Shown piece by piece: positions 17,968-27,095 of a DNA stretch of 64,000 nucleotides. A program made the translations under genes and the position numbers. The stretch is from Gordonia sp. KTR9 (lineage in GTDB: Bacteria; Actinomycetota; Actinomycetes; Mycobacteriales; Mycobacteriaceae), in assembly GCF_000143885.2 (NCBI RefSeq), contig NC_018581.1, forward strand, positions 3,844,001-3,908,000, in the 5' to 3' direction. The notes below the pieces were generated by a model. That model had not been told where the DNA came from, searched no databases, and worked only from the letters and a program-made list of their open reading frames with translations. How positions within the stretch are numbered: position 1 is the stretch's first letter; each line of letters opens with the position of its first letter.

Positions 17968-19881
17968 TCAGGATCCGACGGCGGCGTCTCGGGACTTTGC
18001 CCGCGAACGCTCACGTGCCCGCGTGTTCGAGTCGAGGTGCACCTTACGCACCCGCACGACCTCCGGGGTCACCTCGACACACTCGTCGGCGGCACAGAAC
18101 TCCATCGCCGCCTCGAGGTCGAGCTGCATCGGCTTGGCGAGGGTCTCCATCACGTCGGCCGAGGACTGCCGCATGTTGGTCAGCTTCTTCTCGCGGGTGA
18201 CGTTGATGTCGAGGTCTTCCTGACGCGGGTTGATACCCACGACGTGACCCTCGTAGCTGTCGTCGCCCGGGTTGACGAAGAACGTGCCGCGATCGGCCAG
18301 TTGGATCATCGCGAACGGGGTCACCGTGCCGGCGCGGTCGCTGACGAGCGAGCCGGTGTGGCGGGCGCGGATCTCGCCGGCCCAGGCGTCGTATCCGTCG
18401 AAGACGGCGTTGGCGATACCGGTGCCGCGCGTCTCGGTGAGGAAGTCGGTGCGGAAACCGATCAGGCCTCGTGAGGGAACGATGAACTCCATCCGGACCC
18501 ACCCGGTGCCGTGGTTGTTCATCTGCTCCATGCGGCCCTTGCGGGCGGCCAGCAGCTGGGTCACCGCACCGAGGTACTCCTCGGGGACGTCGACGGTCAG
18601 GTGTTCGAAGGGCTCCTGCACCTTGCCGTCGACCTTGCGCGTGACCACCTGGGGCTTGCCGACGGTCAGCTCGAAACCCTCGCGGCGCATCTGCTCGACG
18701 AGGATCGCCAGCGCGAGCTCACCACGTCCCTGCACCTCCCAGGCGTCCGGGCGGCCGATGTCGAGCACGCGCAGCGAGACATTGCCGACCAGCTCGGCGT
18801 CCAGGCGCGACTTGACCATGCGGGCGGTCAGCTTGTGACCCGAGACGCGGCCGGCCAGCGGCGACGAGTTGGTTCCGATCGTCACCGAGATGGCGGGCTC
18901 GTCCACGGTGATCCGCGGGAGCGGCTGCGGGTTGTCGACGTCGGCCAGCGTGTCGCCGATCATGATCTCCGGCATACCGGCGACGGCGACGATGTCGCCG
19001 GCCGATGCCGACTCGGCCGGTGCCCGCTCGACGCCGACGGTGGCGAGGAGTTCGGTGATCTTGGCGCGTTCGACGACGGCCTCGCCGTCGACCTCGCGGC
19101 ACCAGGCCACCTGCTGACCCTTGCGCAGGGTGCCGTTGTGGATGCGGACGAGCGCCAGACGACCCAGGAACGCCGAGGCGTCGAGGTTGGTCACGTGCGC
19201 CTGCAACGGGGCCTCCGGGTCACCCTTGGGCGCCGGGACGTGCTCGAGCAGGACGTTGAAGAAGTCGTCGAGGTTCTCCCCCGACGGGACCTCGCCGTTG
19301 GCGGGCTGGACGGTGCTGCACTTGCCCGCGCGGCCCGAGGCGTAGAGCACCGGGAGTTCGAGGACCAGCTCGGCGGCCTTGGCGGCCTCGTCGCTGAGGT
19401 CCGAGGCCAGATCGAGCAGCAGGTCCTGCGTCTCGTCGACGACCTCCTGGATGCGGGCGTCGGGACGGTCGGTCTTGTTGACGACGACGATCACCGGCAG
19501 CTCGGCGGCCAGCGCCTTGCGGAGCACGAAGCGCGTCTGCGGCAGCGGGCCCTCGGAGGCGTCGACGAGGAGCACCACACCGTCGACCATCGACAGACCG
19601 CGCTCGACCTCACCACCGAAGTCGGCGTGGCCGGGGGTGTCGATGACGTTGATGACGACCTCGGTGCCGTCCGGCTGGCGCCGGTGGACCGCGGTGTTCT
19701 TGGCGAGGATGGTGATGCCCTTTTCACGTTCGAGGTCACCGGAGTCCATCACCCGGTCGACGACCTCGGCGCGCTCGCCGAAGACGCCGGACTGGCGCAG
19801 CATGGCGTCGACGAGTGTGGTCTTTCCGTGGTCGACGTGCGCGACGATCGCGACGTTGCGGAAGGTGGGGGCAGCGCTCAC
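17968..19881 (-). CDS. typA: Ribosome-associated GTPase TypA/BipA
   Basis: A 637-residue translational GTPase. G-domain motifs are visible: G1 [13 protein letters not shown]2/G3 region EREKGITI and [15 protein letters not shown]4 NKTDRPDAR. The C-terminal domains include [34 protein letters not shown] and the TypA-specific IGINPRQ-like segment [17 protein letters not shown] followed by KKLTNMR. It aids 50S assembly and adaptation to stress such as cold. GTG start; the first gene of the typA-lpqW-mshB series on this strand. A long antisense frame on the plus strand over this gene is an artefact of GC-rich codon use. Confidence 0.95.
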   Translation of the reverse strand: MSAAPTFRNVAIVAHVDHGKTTLVDAMLRQSGVFGERAEVVDRVMDSGDLEREKGITILAKNTAVHRRQPDGTEVVINVIDTPGHADFGGEVERGLSMVDGVVLLVDASEGPLPQTRFVLRKALAAELPVIVVVNKTDRPDARIQEVVDETQDLLLDLASDLSDEAAKAAELVLELPVLYASGRAGKCSTVQPANGEVPSGENLDDFFNVLLEHVPAPKGDPEAPLQAHVTNLDASAFLGRLALVRIHNGTLRKGQQVAWCREVDGEAVVERAKITELLATVGVERAPAESASAGDIVAVAGMPEIMIGDTLADVDNPQPLPRITVDEPAISVTIGTNSSPLAGRVSGHKLTARMVKSRLDAELVGNVSLRVLDIGRPDAWEVQGRGELALAILVEQMRREGFELTVGKPQVVTRKVDGKVQEPFEHLTVDVPEEYLGAVTQLLAARKGRMEQMNNHGTGWVRMEFIVPSRGLIGFRTDFLTETRGTGIANAVFDGYDAWAGEIRARHTGSLVSDRAGTVTPFAMIQLADRGTFFVNPGDDSYEGHVVGINPRQEDLDINVTREKKLTNMRQSSADVMETLAKPMQLDLEAAMEFCAADECVEVTPEVVRVRKVHLDSNTRARERSRAKSRDAAVGS

Positions 19882-20068
19882 TGGCTCTCTTTCGTGTGGG
19901 TGGGGACCTGCGGCGGCGGCCGGCGCTCGGCTCGACTGCGGAACGTCGGCGACGCTCGCATCCGAACGGCTCTGACCGGCGCGGGGAGCAGATCACCTAG
20001 GGATTCAATGTGACAGAGTATCGGCTCGGACGGTGAGACCGCGATCACAGCACCCGGAAGCGGTCTAG

Positions 20069-20087
20069 TTAGGGTCTGCTAACCTCG
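20069..20087 (+). promoter_or_regulatory. IdeR/DtxR-like operator overlapping the -10 of the small Cys-rich gene
   Basis: TTAGGGTCTGCTAACCTCG matches 14 of 19 positions of the mycobacterial IdeR box (TWAGGTWAGSCTWACCTWA), with the right half CTAACCT perfect. It contains TAACCT (20080-20085), a plausible -10 six bases before the downstream ATG, so binding would block transcription. IdeR binding is an inference from sequence only. Confidence 0.4.
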
Positions 20088-20091
20088 CCGT

Positions 20092-20268
20092 ATGGGCAAG
20101 GTCGACCCGACCAAAGTGGGCTCTCTGAAGCCCAAGAAGAAGTGCTGCCGGAGTTCCACGCGCTGCGTCCGCTGTCCGGTGGTCATCCACCGGATGCGCA
20201 AGCTCGACACCTCCGACATGTCGAAAAAAGAACTCCACAAGGCGCTGAAGAAGGCGCGCGCGGCCTGA
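20092..20268 (+). CDS. Small basic Cys-rich conserved protein
   Basis: A 58-residue, very basic protein beginning MGKVDPTKVGSLKPKKKCC. It has four Cys in CCRSSTRCVRCPVVIHR, a likely zinc-binding knuckle, followed by a Lys-rich helix (SKKELHKALKKAR). Small proteins with this pattern are conserved in mycolata; I know no established function. Size, charge and Cys pattern suggest nucleic-acid or ribosome binding. It is divergent from typA, probably leaderless, and preceded by an IdeR-like operator, which would make it iron-responsive. Confidence 0.75.
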   Translation: MGKVDPTKVGSLKPKKKCCRSSTRCVRCPVVIHRMRKLDTSDMSKKELHKALKKARAA

Positions 20269-20276
20269 GCCCGACC

Positions 20277-21170
20277 TCACCCCGGCGGGATGTCCCCCTC
20301 GCGTTCGGCGAGCCGGTCGTCGTCGACCGATCGGACCGCGACGGCCACCGCGACGAACGCGATCCCGACCGCCTCGAGCGGCCGCGGGACCTGTCCCAGC
20401 GCGAGCAGGCCGATCACCGACGCGGTCACCGGTAGCAGCGCGAGCAGAATGGCGAACCTCGCCTGGCCGACCCGCCGCAGCACCACCTGGTCCAGGGCGT
20501 ACGGCACCGCGGTCGACGCGATGCCCAGCAGGAGGCCCTGGGCCAGCACGACCGGCAGCGCAGCACCCTCGCGCACCGCGTCGGCCACCCACCACGCGAG
20601 CGGCGCGGTGAGCAACGCGGCCACCGCGAAACCCGTCGCCAGATCCTCGACGCCGGCGCCTCGCGCCGCCACGCGCTTGCCCAGGACGATGTACCCCGCC
20701 CAGCAGGCGGCCGCGGTGAGCGCCAGGACGACGCCGATCGCCGTTCCCGACCACCGGACATCGGCGATCAGGACCACGCCGACCGCCGCCAGGACGAGGG
20801 CGGCGACATCGCGACGCGTCGCCGAGCCCAACGCGGCCACCACGATCGGCCCCAGGAACTCCAGGGCGACGGTCGTTCCCAGCGGCAGATGCGCGAGCGC
20901 CTCGTAGAACGCGATGTTCATCCCCGCGGTGATCAGCCCGAAACAGGCCGCGAGGCGCAGTCGCCCCCAGCGCCACGCGGTCCGGGGCGGCCGCACCCAC
21001 AGCAGCAACACCAGGGCCGCCCCGGCGATCCGCAACCAGGCGACCGCGGCCGGGGCGATGACATCGAACAGGCCCACGGCGACAGCCGCCCCGAGGTACA
21101 TCGACGTCGCACCGACGATCATCAGACCCGGCGGGACGAGCAGGTCGCGTCGCGTCACCGGCACGGCCAC
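20277..21170 (-). CDS. EamA/RhtA-type drug/metabolite exporter
   Basis: A 297-residue membrane protein with ten predicted transmembrane helices in two EamA repeats. Landmarks include AAVAWLRIAGAALVLLLW in the first repeat, NIAFYEALAHLPLGTTVALEFLGPI, and GIASTAVPYALDQVVLRRV in the second, which resemble threonine/homoserine exporter RhtA. It probably exports an amino acid or related metabolite. GTG start. The acidic C-terminus DDDRLAEREGDIPPG is not conserved. It is convergent with the small Cys-rich gene and lies 22 bases downstream of the ABC transporter operon, so it may be its last gene. Confidence 0.82.
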   Translation of the reverse strand: MAVPVTRRDLLVPPGLMIVGATSMYLGAAVAVGLFDVIAPAAVAWLRIAGAALVLLLWVRPPRTAWRWGRLRLAACFGLITAGMNIAFYEALAHLPLGTTVALEFLGPIVVAALGSATRRDVAALVLAAVGVVLIADVRWSGTAIGVVLALTAAACWAGYIVLGKRVAARGAGVEDLATGFAVAALLTAPLAWWVADAVREGAALPVVLAQGLLLGIASTAVPYALDQVVLRRVGQARFAILLALLPVTASVIGLLALGQVPRPLEAVGIAFVAVAVAVRSVDDDRLAEREGDIPPG

Positions 21171-21192
21171 GTCCGTCCCACCGCGCGCGTCG

Positions 21193-22230
21193 TCACGGCC
21201 CGATCACCGCGACCCGCTCGGGCACCAGACGCATCCGCACCCGGTCACCGATGGCCACCGAAGTGTTCGTCACGGCGTCGATCTCGCCGATCGGGGTGTC
21301 GATGCGCACCCGCGGACCGGCCGGGAGTTCGGCGACGAGCACGACGGTCGCCGCCGCGTCCTCGACCTCTCCGGAGGACAGTGGGCCGACCGACACCGAC
21401 TCGGGCCTCAGACCGAGCCTGCGGGAGCCGTCGGGAAGGTCCAGCGGCATCCCACCGAGCACGGTGTCGGCCACGCCCGACCGGACCTGGGCGTCGATGA
21501 CGGTGGTGGCGCCGAGGAATCGCGCGGTCCACTCGTCGACCGGGCGTCGCCACAGCGCCGCCGGGGCGTCGGTCTGGATCATCACCCCGTCCCGCATCAC
21601 CGCGATCTCGTCGGCCATGGTCGCGGCTTCGGTATGGTCGTGCGTGACCACCATCGTCGGGACGCCTGCCGCTCGGACGATCTCTGAGATCTCCACGGCC
21701 AGTTCATCTCTCATACGACGATCGAGGGCCGCGAGCGGCTCGTCGAGCAACAGCAGACGCGGGCGGGGGGCCAGCGCGCGCGCAAGTGCGACCCGCTGCG
21801 CCTGGCCGCCCGACAGGGTGTCGACGAGACGCGTGTCGTAGCCGGCGAGGCCGACGACGTCGAGCATCTCGCCGACTCGTTCGGCGATGGCGCGGCGCGA
21901 CCAGCGCCGCATCCGGAGTCCGTATCCGATGTTCGACGCGACGCTGCGTCCGCCGAACAATTGCCCGTCCTGGAAGACGACGCCGAAGTCCCGGCGATGG
22001 ACCTCGACACCGGCGAGGTCGACACCGCCGAACCGCACGGTTCCCCGGACCGGTGACTCGAGCCCGGCGATCGCCCGGATCAGTGTGGACTTTCCGCACC
22101 CCGACGGGCCGAGGATCGCGGTCACGAGCGAACCCTCTCCCCCGATGCGCCAGGACAGGCCGTCGATGACGGTGTCACCCCCATAGGCGACGGTGAGGTC
22201 ACTGACTTCCAATGAATTCCCCGAGGTCAC
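21193..22230 (-). CDS. Thiamine-type ABC importer ATP-binding protein
   Basis: A 345-residue ABC ATPase. Walker A is GPSGCGKST, the Q-loop FQDGQLFGGR, signature LSGGQAQRVALARAL, Walker B LLLLDEPLAALD and the switch His in VVTHDHTEA. A C-terminal TOBE-like domain of about 100 residues (LGLRPESVSVGP and on) marks it as a CUT1/sulfate/thiamine-iron class importer ATPase. The GTG overlaps the stop of the permease gene, so expression is coupled. Substrate assignment follows from the binding protein in the same operon. Confidence 0.85.
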   Translation of the reverse strand: MTSGNSLEVSDLTVAYGGDTVIDGLSWRIGGEGSLVTAILGPSGCGKSTLIRAIAGLESPVRGTVRFGGVDLAGVEVHRRDFGVVFQDGQLFGGRSVASNIGYGLRMRRWSRRAIAERVGEMLDVVGLAGYDTRLVDTLSGGQAQRVALARALAPRPRLLLLDEPLAALDRRMRDELAVEISEIVRAAGVPTMVVTHDHTEAATMADEIAVMRDGVMIQTDAPAALWRRPVDEWTARFLGATTVIDAQVRSGVADTVLGGMPLDLPDGSRRLGLRPESVSVGPLSSGEVEDAAATVVLVAELPAGPRVRIDTPIGEIDAVTNTSVAIGDRVRMRLVPERVAVIGP

Positions 22231-23909
22231 AGCAGTGGAACCTCCAAGCGCGGACGGAACGCCTCGACCACGACGACGGCGAGCACCGTCGCGACGACCA
22301 GGACCACCGAGGCGGCCATGGCGGTCGCGAGGTTGTCGGCGCCCGGCCGGTTCAGGGCGGACCCGATCAGCACGGGCAGGGTGGTCGTGTCGGCGCGTGC
22401 GAGAAAGCTGGTGGCGCCGAACTCGCCCAGGGCCATGACGAAGGCGAAACCGCCGGCTGCTCCGATCGACCTGCCGACGATCGGCAGGTCGACCGTGGCG
22501 AACACCCGAATCGGTCTGGCCCCCAACGTCGCCGCCGCATGCCGGAGCCGGGCGGGAACCGATTCGAGGGCGGGCATCATGATGCGGATGACCACCGGTA
22601 TGGCGATGAGCGCCTGGACGAGCGGGATGACCGCGGGTGACGCAGCGATCTCGTACGGTAGCGATGCCAGCACGATCAGGTATCCGAATCCCAGTGTGAC
22701 AGCACTGATCCCGAGTGGCACGAGCGAGATGGCCGACCCGATCGCCCCGACCAGCCCGTGTGCCCGGTGCAACGCGACGGCGGCGAGGGTCCCGACCGCC
22801 AGAGCGATCGCGGTCGCCGCGGTTGCGGTCACCAATGAATAGCGCAGACTCTCCAGCGGTGTCACGCCATTGACCGGTTCGGCCAGTGCGCGATAACCGG
22901 CGAGCGTCCAGTCGCCGTGCGCGACCGGCCGGACCGACCGCACCACCAGCACCAGGACGGGCCCGACGAGGAGCAGCGCCGTCCACACCCCGACCGCCCA
23001 GACGGCCGGCCGCGTCCACCGGCCGCCGGCGACCCTGCGGTCGCGTTCGGTCCGTCGCCCGGCGCCACCCGATCCTCGGCCCGCCGGGTCGGCGAACACC
23101 CGCGTCAGCAGCAGCGCGGCGAGGACCACGACGATCTGCAGCATCGACAGCGCGACCGCCTCGGGGATCCGGAAGTACCCGATGGCCTGGGTGTAGATCT
23201 CGGTCTCCAGGGTGCGCAGCTCACCGGCGCCGAGGATGATCACGACACCGAAACTGGTGGAGCAGAAGAGAAAGATGAGCGCTGCGGCCGAGGCGATCGC
23301 GGGCACGAGTCGCGGCACGACCACGGTCAGCGTCGCCCGTATCCGGCTCGCGCCGAGCGACCGTGCCGCCTCCAGCAGCCGTGGGTCGAGGTTGCGCCAG
23401 GCTGCGCCGACGACGCGCACGACGACGGCGACGTTGATGAAGACATGCGCCGCGAGCACGGCCGGTAGCCCGGACTCGATGTGCAGGAATGCCAACGGGC
23501 CGGACAGCAGTGAGCGGAACGCCACGCCGACGACGACCGTCGGCAGCACGAACGGCACCGTGACCACGACGGCGAGGACGACCGCGGTGGTCCCGCGGAC
23601 CCGGGCGAACAACCACGCGATGGGTGCCGCGGCGGCGAGTGCCAGGACGGTCGAGGCCGCCGCCTGCCCCAGGGTGACGCCGAGAAGTCCCAGCGCGTCG
23701 GTGCGTTCGAGCAGTTCGCCCAGGCCGGTCCCCGAGTCGCGGGCGATCGACACGGCGCGCCGGACGAGCGCGACGACCGGCCACGCGAACAGCACCACGA
23801 TGAACACAGCCGGGATCACCCACAGCGCCACCGGTCCGGCAGCCCGGGTGGTTCGGGTCACCGCCGTCGCGGCTCGGGTCACCGAGGCATCACCGGCCGA
23901 CCGCGGCAC
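22227..23909 (-). CDS. Fused two-domain ABC importer permease (ThiP-like)
   Basis: A 560-residue permease with about twelve transmembrane segments in two homologous halves, each with an EAA loop: LLEAARSLGASRIRATLTVVVPRLVPA in the first and RLRHAAATLGARPIRVFATVDLPIVGRS in the second. This duplicated form is typical of thiamine (ThiP) and ferric iron importers. A Gly/Arg-rich linker lies between halves (about residue 280). The start is uncertain: GTG at 23909 overlaps the binding-protein gene by 20 bases; GTG at 23882 is an alternative. Confidence 0.84.
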   Translation of the reverse strand: MPRSAGDASVTRAATAVTRTTRAAGPVALWVIPAVFIVVLFAWPVVALVRRAVSIARDSGTGLGELLERTDALGLLGVTLGQAAASTVLALAAAAPIAWLFARVRGTTAVVLAVVVTVPFVLPTVVVGVAFRSLLSGPLAFLHIESGLPAVLAAHVFINVAVVVRVVGAAWRNLDPRLLEAARSLGASRIRATLTVVVPRLVPAIASAAALIFLFCSTSFGVVIILGAGELRTLETEIYTQAIGYFRIPEAVALSMLQIVVVLAALLLTRVFADPAGRGSGGAGRRTERDRRVAGGRWTRPAVWAVGVWTALLLVGPVLVLVVRSVRPVAHGDWTLAGYRALAEPVNGVTPLESLRYSLVTATAATAIALAVGTLAAVALHRAHGLVGAIGSAISLVPLGISAVTLGFGYLIVLASLPYEIAASPAVIPLVQALIAIPVVIRIMMPALESVPARLRHAAATLGARPIRVFATVDLPIVGRSIGAAGGFAFVMALGEFGATSFLARADTTTLPVLIGSALNRPGADNLATAMAASVVLVVATVLAVVVVEAFRPRLEVPLL

Positions 23910-24960
23910 GCCACTGATCGAGCCACATCTCGCGGTTCTCCGCGATCGTGGCGGGCGGCAGCGACGACATCCAGGCGGGCACCTCCGCGCGCGCCGGCCA
24001 CCCTTCCGGGAGCGGCGTGTCGCGCTGCACCGGGTAGACGTACATCGACGACGGAAGTTCTTTCTGCACAGTGGGACTGAGCATGAAGTCGACGAGTTTA
24101 CGTGCGCCGGTGGAGTTCCGGGTGCCCTTCAGGACGCCGATGTACTCGACCTGGGGGAAGCAGCTGTCCAGCAGCGCGCTCGTCCCGGGCGTGGCCGCCG
24201 GCGACGAGGCATAGGACAGCACGATGGGTTTGTCGCCGCGGCCCTCGCCGGCGGTGAAGAGCTGGTTGTAGGCGACCTCCCACCCCGAGACGACCGTCGC
24301 ACCGCCACCGACGACCTGTTTCCAGTAGTCCTGCCAGCCGTTTCCGAGCGCACCGACCGTGGTGAGCAGGAACGCCGTACCCGGTGACGATGTCGCGGGG
24401 TCGGTCACCACGGTGAGCGCGGCGAACTCCGGCCGGGTCAGGTCGCGAAAACTCGCGGGCGGGGTCAGCGACCTGGATTCGAACCACCCGTCGTCGACGT
24501 TGAGGCACACGTCGCCCCGGTCGACAGCCGTCAGCTGCCCCTCCGCGCCGGGCACCGCATAGTCCGCGGCACCGTCGGCCGCGGCGGGCGACTCGTAGGA
24601 CTCCAGGGCGCCGGCGTCGATCGGCCGTGAGGCGAAGGTGTTGTCGATGCCGAAGACCGCGTCCCCTTTGGGTGCGCCCGGTGTCAGTGACACCGTCGAC
24701 GCCAATTGCCCCGCATCGCCGGATTTCACGATCTTCAGGGTCAGACCGGTCTCCTGGCGGAACGCGTCGAGCACCGACTCGGGAAGCTCGAAGGAGTCGT
24801 GGGTGAGCAGCGTGACCTCGGCACCCGACGACGAGTCGTCGGCGCATGCACTCGCGGTCGTCGCCACCAGTGCGATCGCGGCCGCGGCGACGACCGCGCG
24901 CGTCAGTCGCGATCTCCCGCGTCGACGACCCGGCAAGCCGTCGGTGCGCAGCTCGTTCAC
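23890..24960 (-). CDS. Thiamine-type ABC transporter substrate-binding lipoprotein
   Basis: A 356-residue periplasmic-type binding protein with a lipoprotein signal (TASAC at about residues 35-39). Mature sequence TLLTHDSFELPESVLDAFRQ, KSGDAGQLASTV, DAVFGIDNTFASRPIDAG and PIVLSYASSPA strongly resemble ThiB/TbpA, so thiamine or its phosphates are the probable ligand. A good ribosome site (CAGGAG) precedes the ATG. It heads an operon with the fused permease and the ATPase. Upstream sequence shows no thiamine pyrophosphate riboswitch elements, unlike many thiamine importers. Confidence 0.84.
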   Translation of the reverse strand: MNELRTDGLPGRRRGRSRLTRAVVAAAAIALVATTASACADDSSSGAEVTLLTHDSFELPESVLDAFRQETGLTLKIVKSGDAGQLASTVSLTPGAPKGDAVFGIDNTFASRPIDAGALESYESPAAADGAADYAVPGAEGQLTAVDRGDVCLNVDDGWFESRSLTPPASFRDLTRPEFAALTVVTDPATSSPGTAFLLTTVGALGNGWQDYWKQVVGGGATVVSGWEVAYNQLFTAGEGRGDKPIVLSYASSPAATPGTSALLDSCFPQVEYIGVLKGTRNSTGARKLVDFMLSPTVQKELPSSMYVYPVQRDTPLPEGWPARAEVPAWMSSLPPATIAENREMWLDQWRAAVGR

Positions 24961-25260
24961 ATCAGACTCCTGTTCGACCCGTCCGTGTTCCCCGAATTCT
25001 CTTCATCCAACCAGGTTGCCGACAGGGTGCTCGATTCGACCGACCGGACATCACTTCAGTAACAATTGCATCAATAACCACATAAACCTCACCCGTAACG
25101 CCGTCACGGCCTGGACATTGGAACCCGCAGGGGGCTTAGAATGACCCGCGACGACTCGGGTGAGAGGATGGACTGTCGCGACCCGACACCCGGGCGGATG
25201 ACACGACCACGAGGCGCAGCACGGCTCTCCCGCCGGCGCCACGACCGTTAGGACACACCA
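24961..25260. other. Divergent promoter region, relatively AT-rich
   Basis: 300 bases between the ThiB-like gene and a secreted-protein gene. It contains an unusually AT-rich patch near 25055-25095. A possible plus-strand promoter is TGGACA (25112-25117) and TAGAAT (25137-25142), with a long 19-base spacer. I looked for thiamine riboswitch hallmarks on the minus strand and found none. No protein gene is supported. Confidence 0.35.
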
Positions 25261-26091
25261 GTGCGTTTCTCCCGGCCACCGAGGTTGCGGCCCGGCAATG
25301 CCCCGCATCGAATCCGGACTCGTCGCCTCCTCGTCGCCGTGTCGGCGCTGGCGGTGGCCACCTCGCTCGCCCTGCCGGTTGCCGCACAGGCCGCACCAGC
25401 CCCGAAGGTCGATCAGCGCGTTCTGGACTCGCTCGGCGCGTTCGCACCCGCGATCATCGGTTCGGTGGCGACACCCGGACCCGACGGCAAGGTCTCGGCC
25501 GATCTGCTCCGTCAGGCCCAGTCGTTCGCCAACACTCCCGGGATGCCCGGCGAGGTCAGCAAGATCTGGCGCTCGATCGCCGACTTCCTGGGCGAACCCG
25601 GCCGCAAGCAGGCCGCGCGTGAACTCGCCGCCGAGCGCAAGCCCGGCGACCCGGAGATCCCGCAGGGCCCGAACGCCCCGAAGATCCAGGAATTCCTCTA
25701 CCCGACCTTCGGCCTCGGCTGCATCCCGGGTGGCGGTTCGCTCGGGCGCGCCCTGGTCACCGCGGGACCGCAGGAGGCCCCGGCTCCCGGCCCCAAGCGC
25801 GGCGAGAGCGGCTACGTCTACACCTCGCTCGGCACCGGCCCGGCCATCGACAACAAGGCCGCACCCCTCACGGTGAGCTGGTTCAACGTCGACACCGGCC
25901 GCACGGGCATGACGACGCTGAAGCGCAATCCCAAGATCAACGTCCAGGAGGGACCCGGCACCTTCACCGGTATCTCGCGGACCGGCAAGGGCCGTGTCAT
26001 CTCGGCGATCCACGGCAACGTGACCACCAAGACGAAGGGCAAGGTCGTCTCCTGCACGATCGTCCCGGTCATCGGACTCGCGATCATCTGA
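25261..26091 (+). CDS. Secreted mycolata protein of unknown function (family shared with 27096)
   Basis: A 276-residue exported protein: Arg-rich start, hydrophobic signal (LLVAVSALAVATSLALPVAAQA) with cleavage likely after AQA. The mature part is Pro/Ala-rich, with a Cys near residue 160 (GLGCIPGGGS) and another at the end (KVVSCTIVP), which could form a disulfide. The C-terminal third, VSWFNVDTGRTGMTTL then GKGRVISAIHGNV, is shared with the protein at 27096, whose equivalent is VAWFNTSTLQGGF and GTILSAVFGNA. Synteny suggests the Rv1157c/Rv1158c secreted family. GTG start with an AGGA site nine bases upstream. A strong terminator follows. Confidence 0.7.
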   Translation: MRFSRPPRLRPGNAPHRIRTRRLLVAVSALAVATSLALPVAAQAAPAPKVDQRVLDSLGAFAPAIIGSVATPGPDGKVSADLLRQAQSFANTPGMPGEVSKIWRSIADFLGEPGRKQAARELAAERKPGDPEIPQGPNAPKIQEFLYPTFGLGCIPGGGSLGRALVTAGPQEAPAPGPKRGESGYVYTSLGTGPAIDNKAAPLTVSWFNVDTGRTGMTTLKRNPKINVQEGPGTFTGISRTGKGRVISAIHGNVTTKTKGKVVSCTIVPVIGLAII

Positions 26092-26107
26092 CTCTCCCCC
26101 TCTCACA

Positions 26108-26146
26108 GACGAAGGCACCCCGGCACATCGCCGGGGTGCCTTCGTC
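26108..26146 (+). terminator. Strong hairpin terminator
   Basis: A perfect 17-base stem (26108-26124 with 26130-26146) around the loop ACATC, containing AAGGCACCCCGGC and its complement. It lies 16 bases after the stop of the secreted-protein gene. There is no clear T-run, as is common in high-GC actinobacteria. Confidence 0.75.
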
Positions 26147-26222
26147 GTGACACCGATGTTCGGACAGTCACCACCCCCATGGCGTACAACTAGGTGTCGC
26201 CACCAGTCGTGAGGAGTTCTCG

Positions 26223-26882
26223 ATGGGACCCGTGCTCGGTGAGCTGTTACCCCTTGCGGTCGGTGTCGCGGTGTCGCCGATCCCGATCATCGCGGCGATC
26301 CTCATGCTCCTGGGCCGCCACGCGCGCACGACGAGTATCGGGTTCGCGGTCGGATGGCTCGTCGGCATCGTCGTCGCGGTGGTCGTGTTCGTGGCGCTCG
26401 GCAATGCCGTCGACATCGGCGGTTCGTCGTCGGGCACCGGCTGGGTCAAGATCGCGCTCGGCGGTGTGTTGCTCGTCGTCGGCCTGCGTCAGTGGCGTTC
26501 GCGAGACGCGGTGTCCGCGACGCCGAAATGGATGTCGGCGATCGACGAGATGCGGCCGCTGACCGCGCTGGGAATCGCGTTCGCGCTGGCGGCGATCAAT
26601 CCGAAGAACCTCGTACTCTGCGCGGCGGCGGGGGTCACGATCGCCTCCGGCGCGCTGTCGGCGTCCGGCGACGTCGTCGCCGTTGCGGTGTTCGCACTTC
26701 TGGCCTCGACCTCGGTCGTGGTGCCCGTCGTCGGTTTCCAGGTCGCGGCGGCACACCTGCGCGGCCCCCTCGACCGCCTGAAGTCGTGGCTGCAGGCGAA
26801 CAATGCGACCGTGATGGCGGTGCTGATCCTGGTGATCGGAATCGTGTTGATCGGCAAGGGAGTCGGCGCGGCGAGCGGATAG
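26223..26882 (+). CDS. GAP-family (Sap-like) membrane protein
   Basis: A 219-residue protein with six predicted transmembrane helices. It begins LGELLPLAVGVAVSPIPIIAAILMLL, the conserved start of the GAP family, and has ALAAINPKNLVLCAAAGVTIA in the middle. Mycobacterial members are linked to export of glycopeptidolipid or sulfolipid (Gap, Sap); the substrate here is unknown. The LysE-like fold supports an exporter role. An ATG at 26223 follows a GAGGAG site. Confidence 0.8.
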   Translation: MGPVLGELLPLAVGVAVSPIPIIAAILMLLGRHARTTSIGFAVGWLVGIVVAVVVFVALGNAVDIGGSSSGTGWVKIALGGVLLVVGLRQWRSRDAVSATPKWMSAIDEMRPLTALGIAFALAAINPKNLVLCAAAGVTIASGALSASGDVVAVAVFALLASTSVVVPVVGFQVAAAHLRGPLDRLKSWLQANNATVMAVLILVIGIVLIGKGVGAASG

Positions 26883-27095
26883 GCACACCGAGGACACGGC
26901 TCGCCCGGCCACAGGCGAAGACGCAGGTCGCCGCGGGTTCGGTCTCTCGCTGATCGCGCCCGTGTCACAGGTCGGACTCGCGACTTGCCGCGGCCGCCGC
27001 CCGCGTGGTCTCGTGTAACTCGAGTCCCATCTGTCACACCCGACACACGTGGCGGGTGCTCGGTTGTCATCACCGGGGTTGCCATAAGGAGAGCC

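Noticed and set aside
18511..20013. A 500-codon plus-strand frame opposite typA
   Set aside because: It is the mirror of a strongly conserved GTPase gene, with Asp/Val/Arg-rich composition typical of antisense frames in high-GC DNA.
24961..25130. TPP riboswitch upstream of the ThiB-like gene
   Set aside because: The hallmark CUGAGA and the ACCTGATCTGG-like segments are not present on the minus strand.
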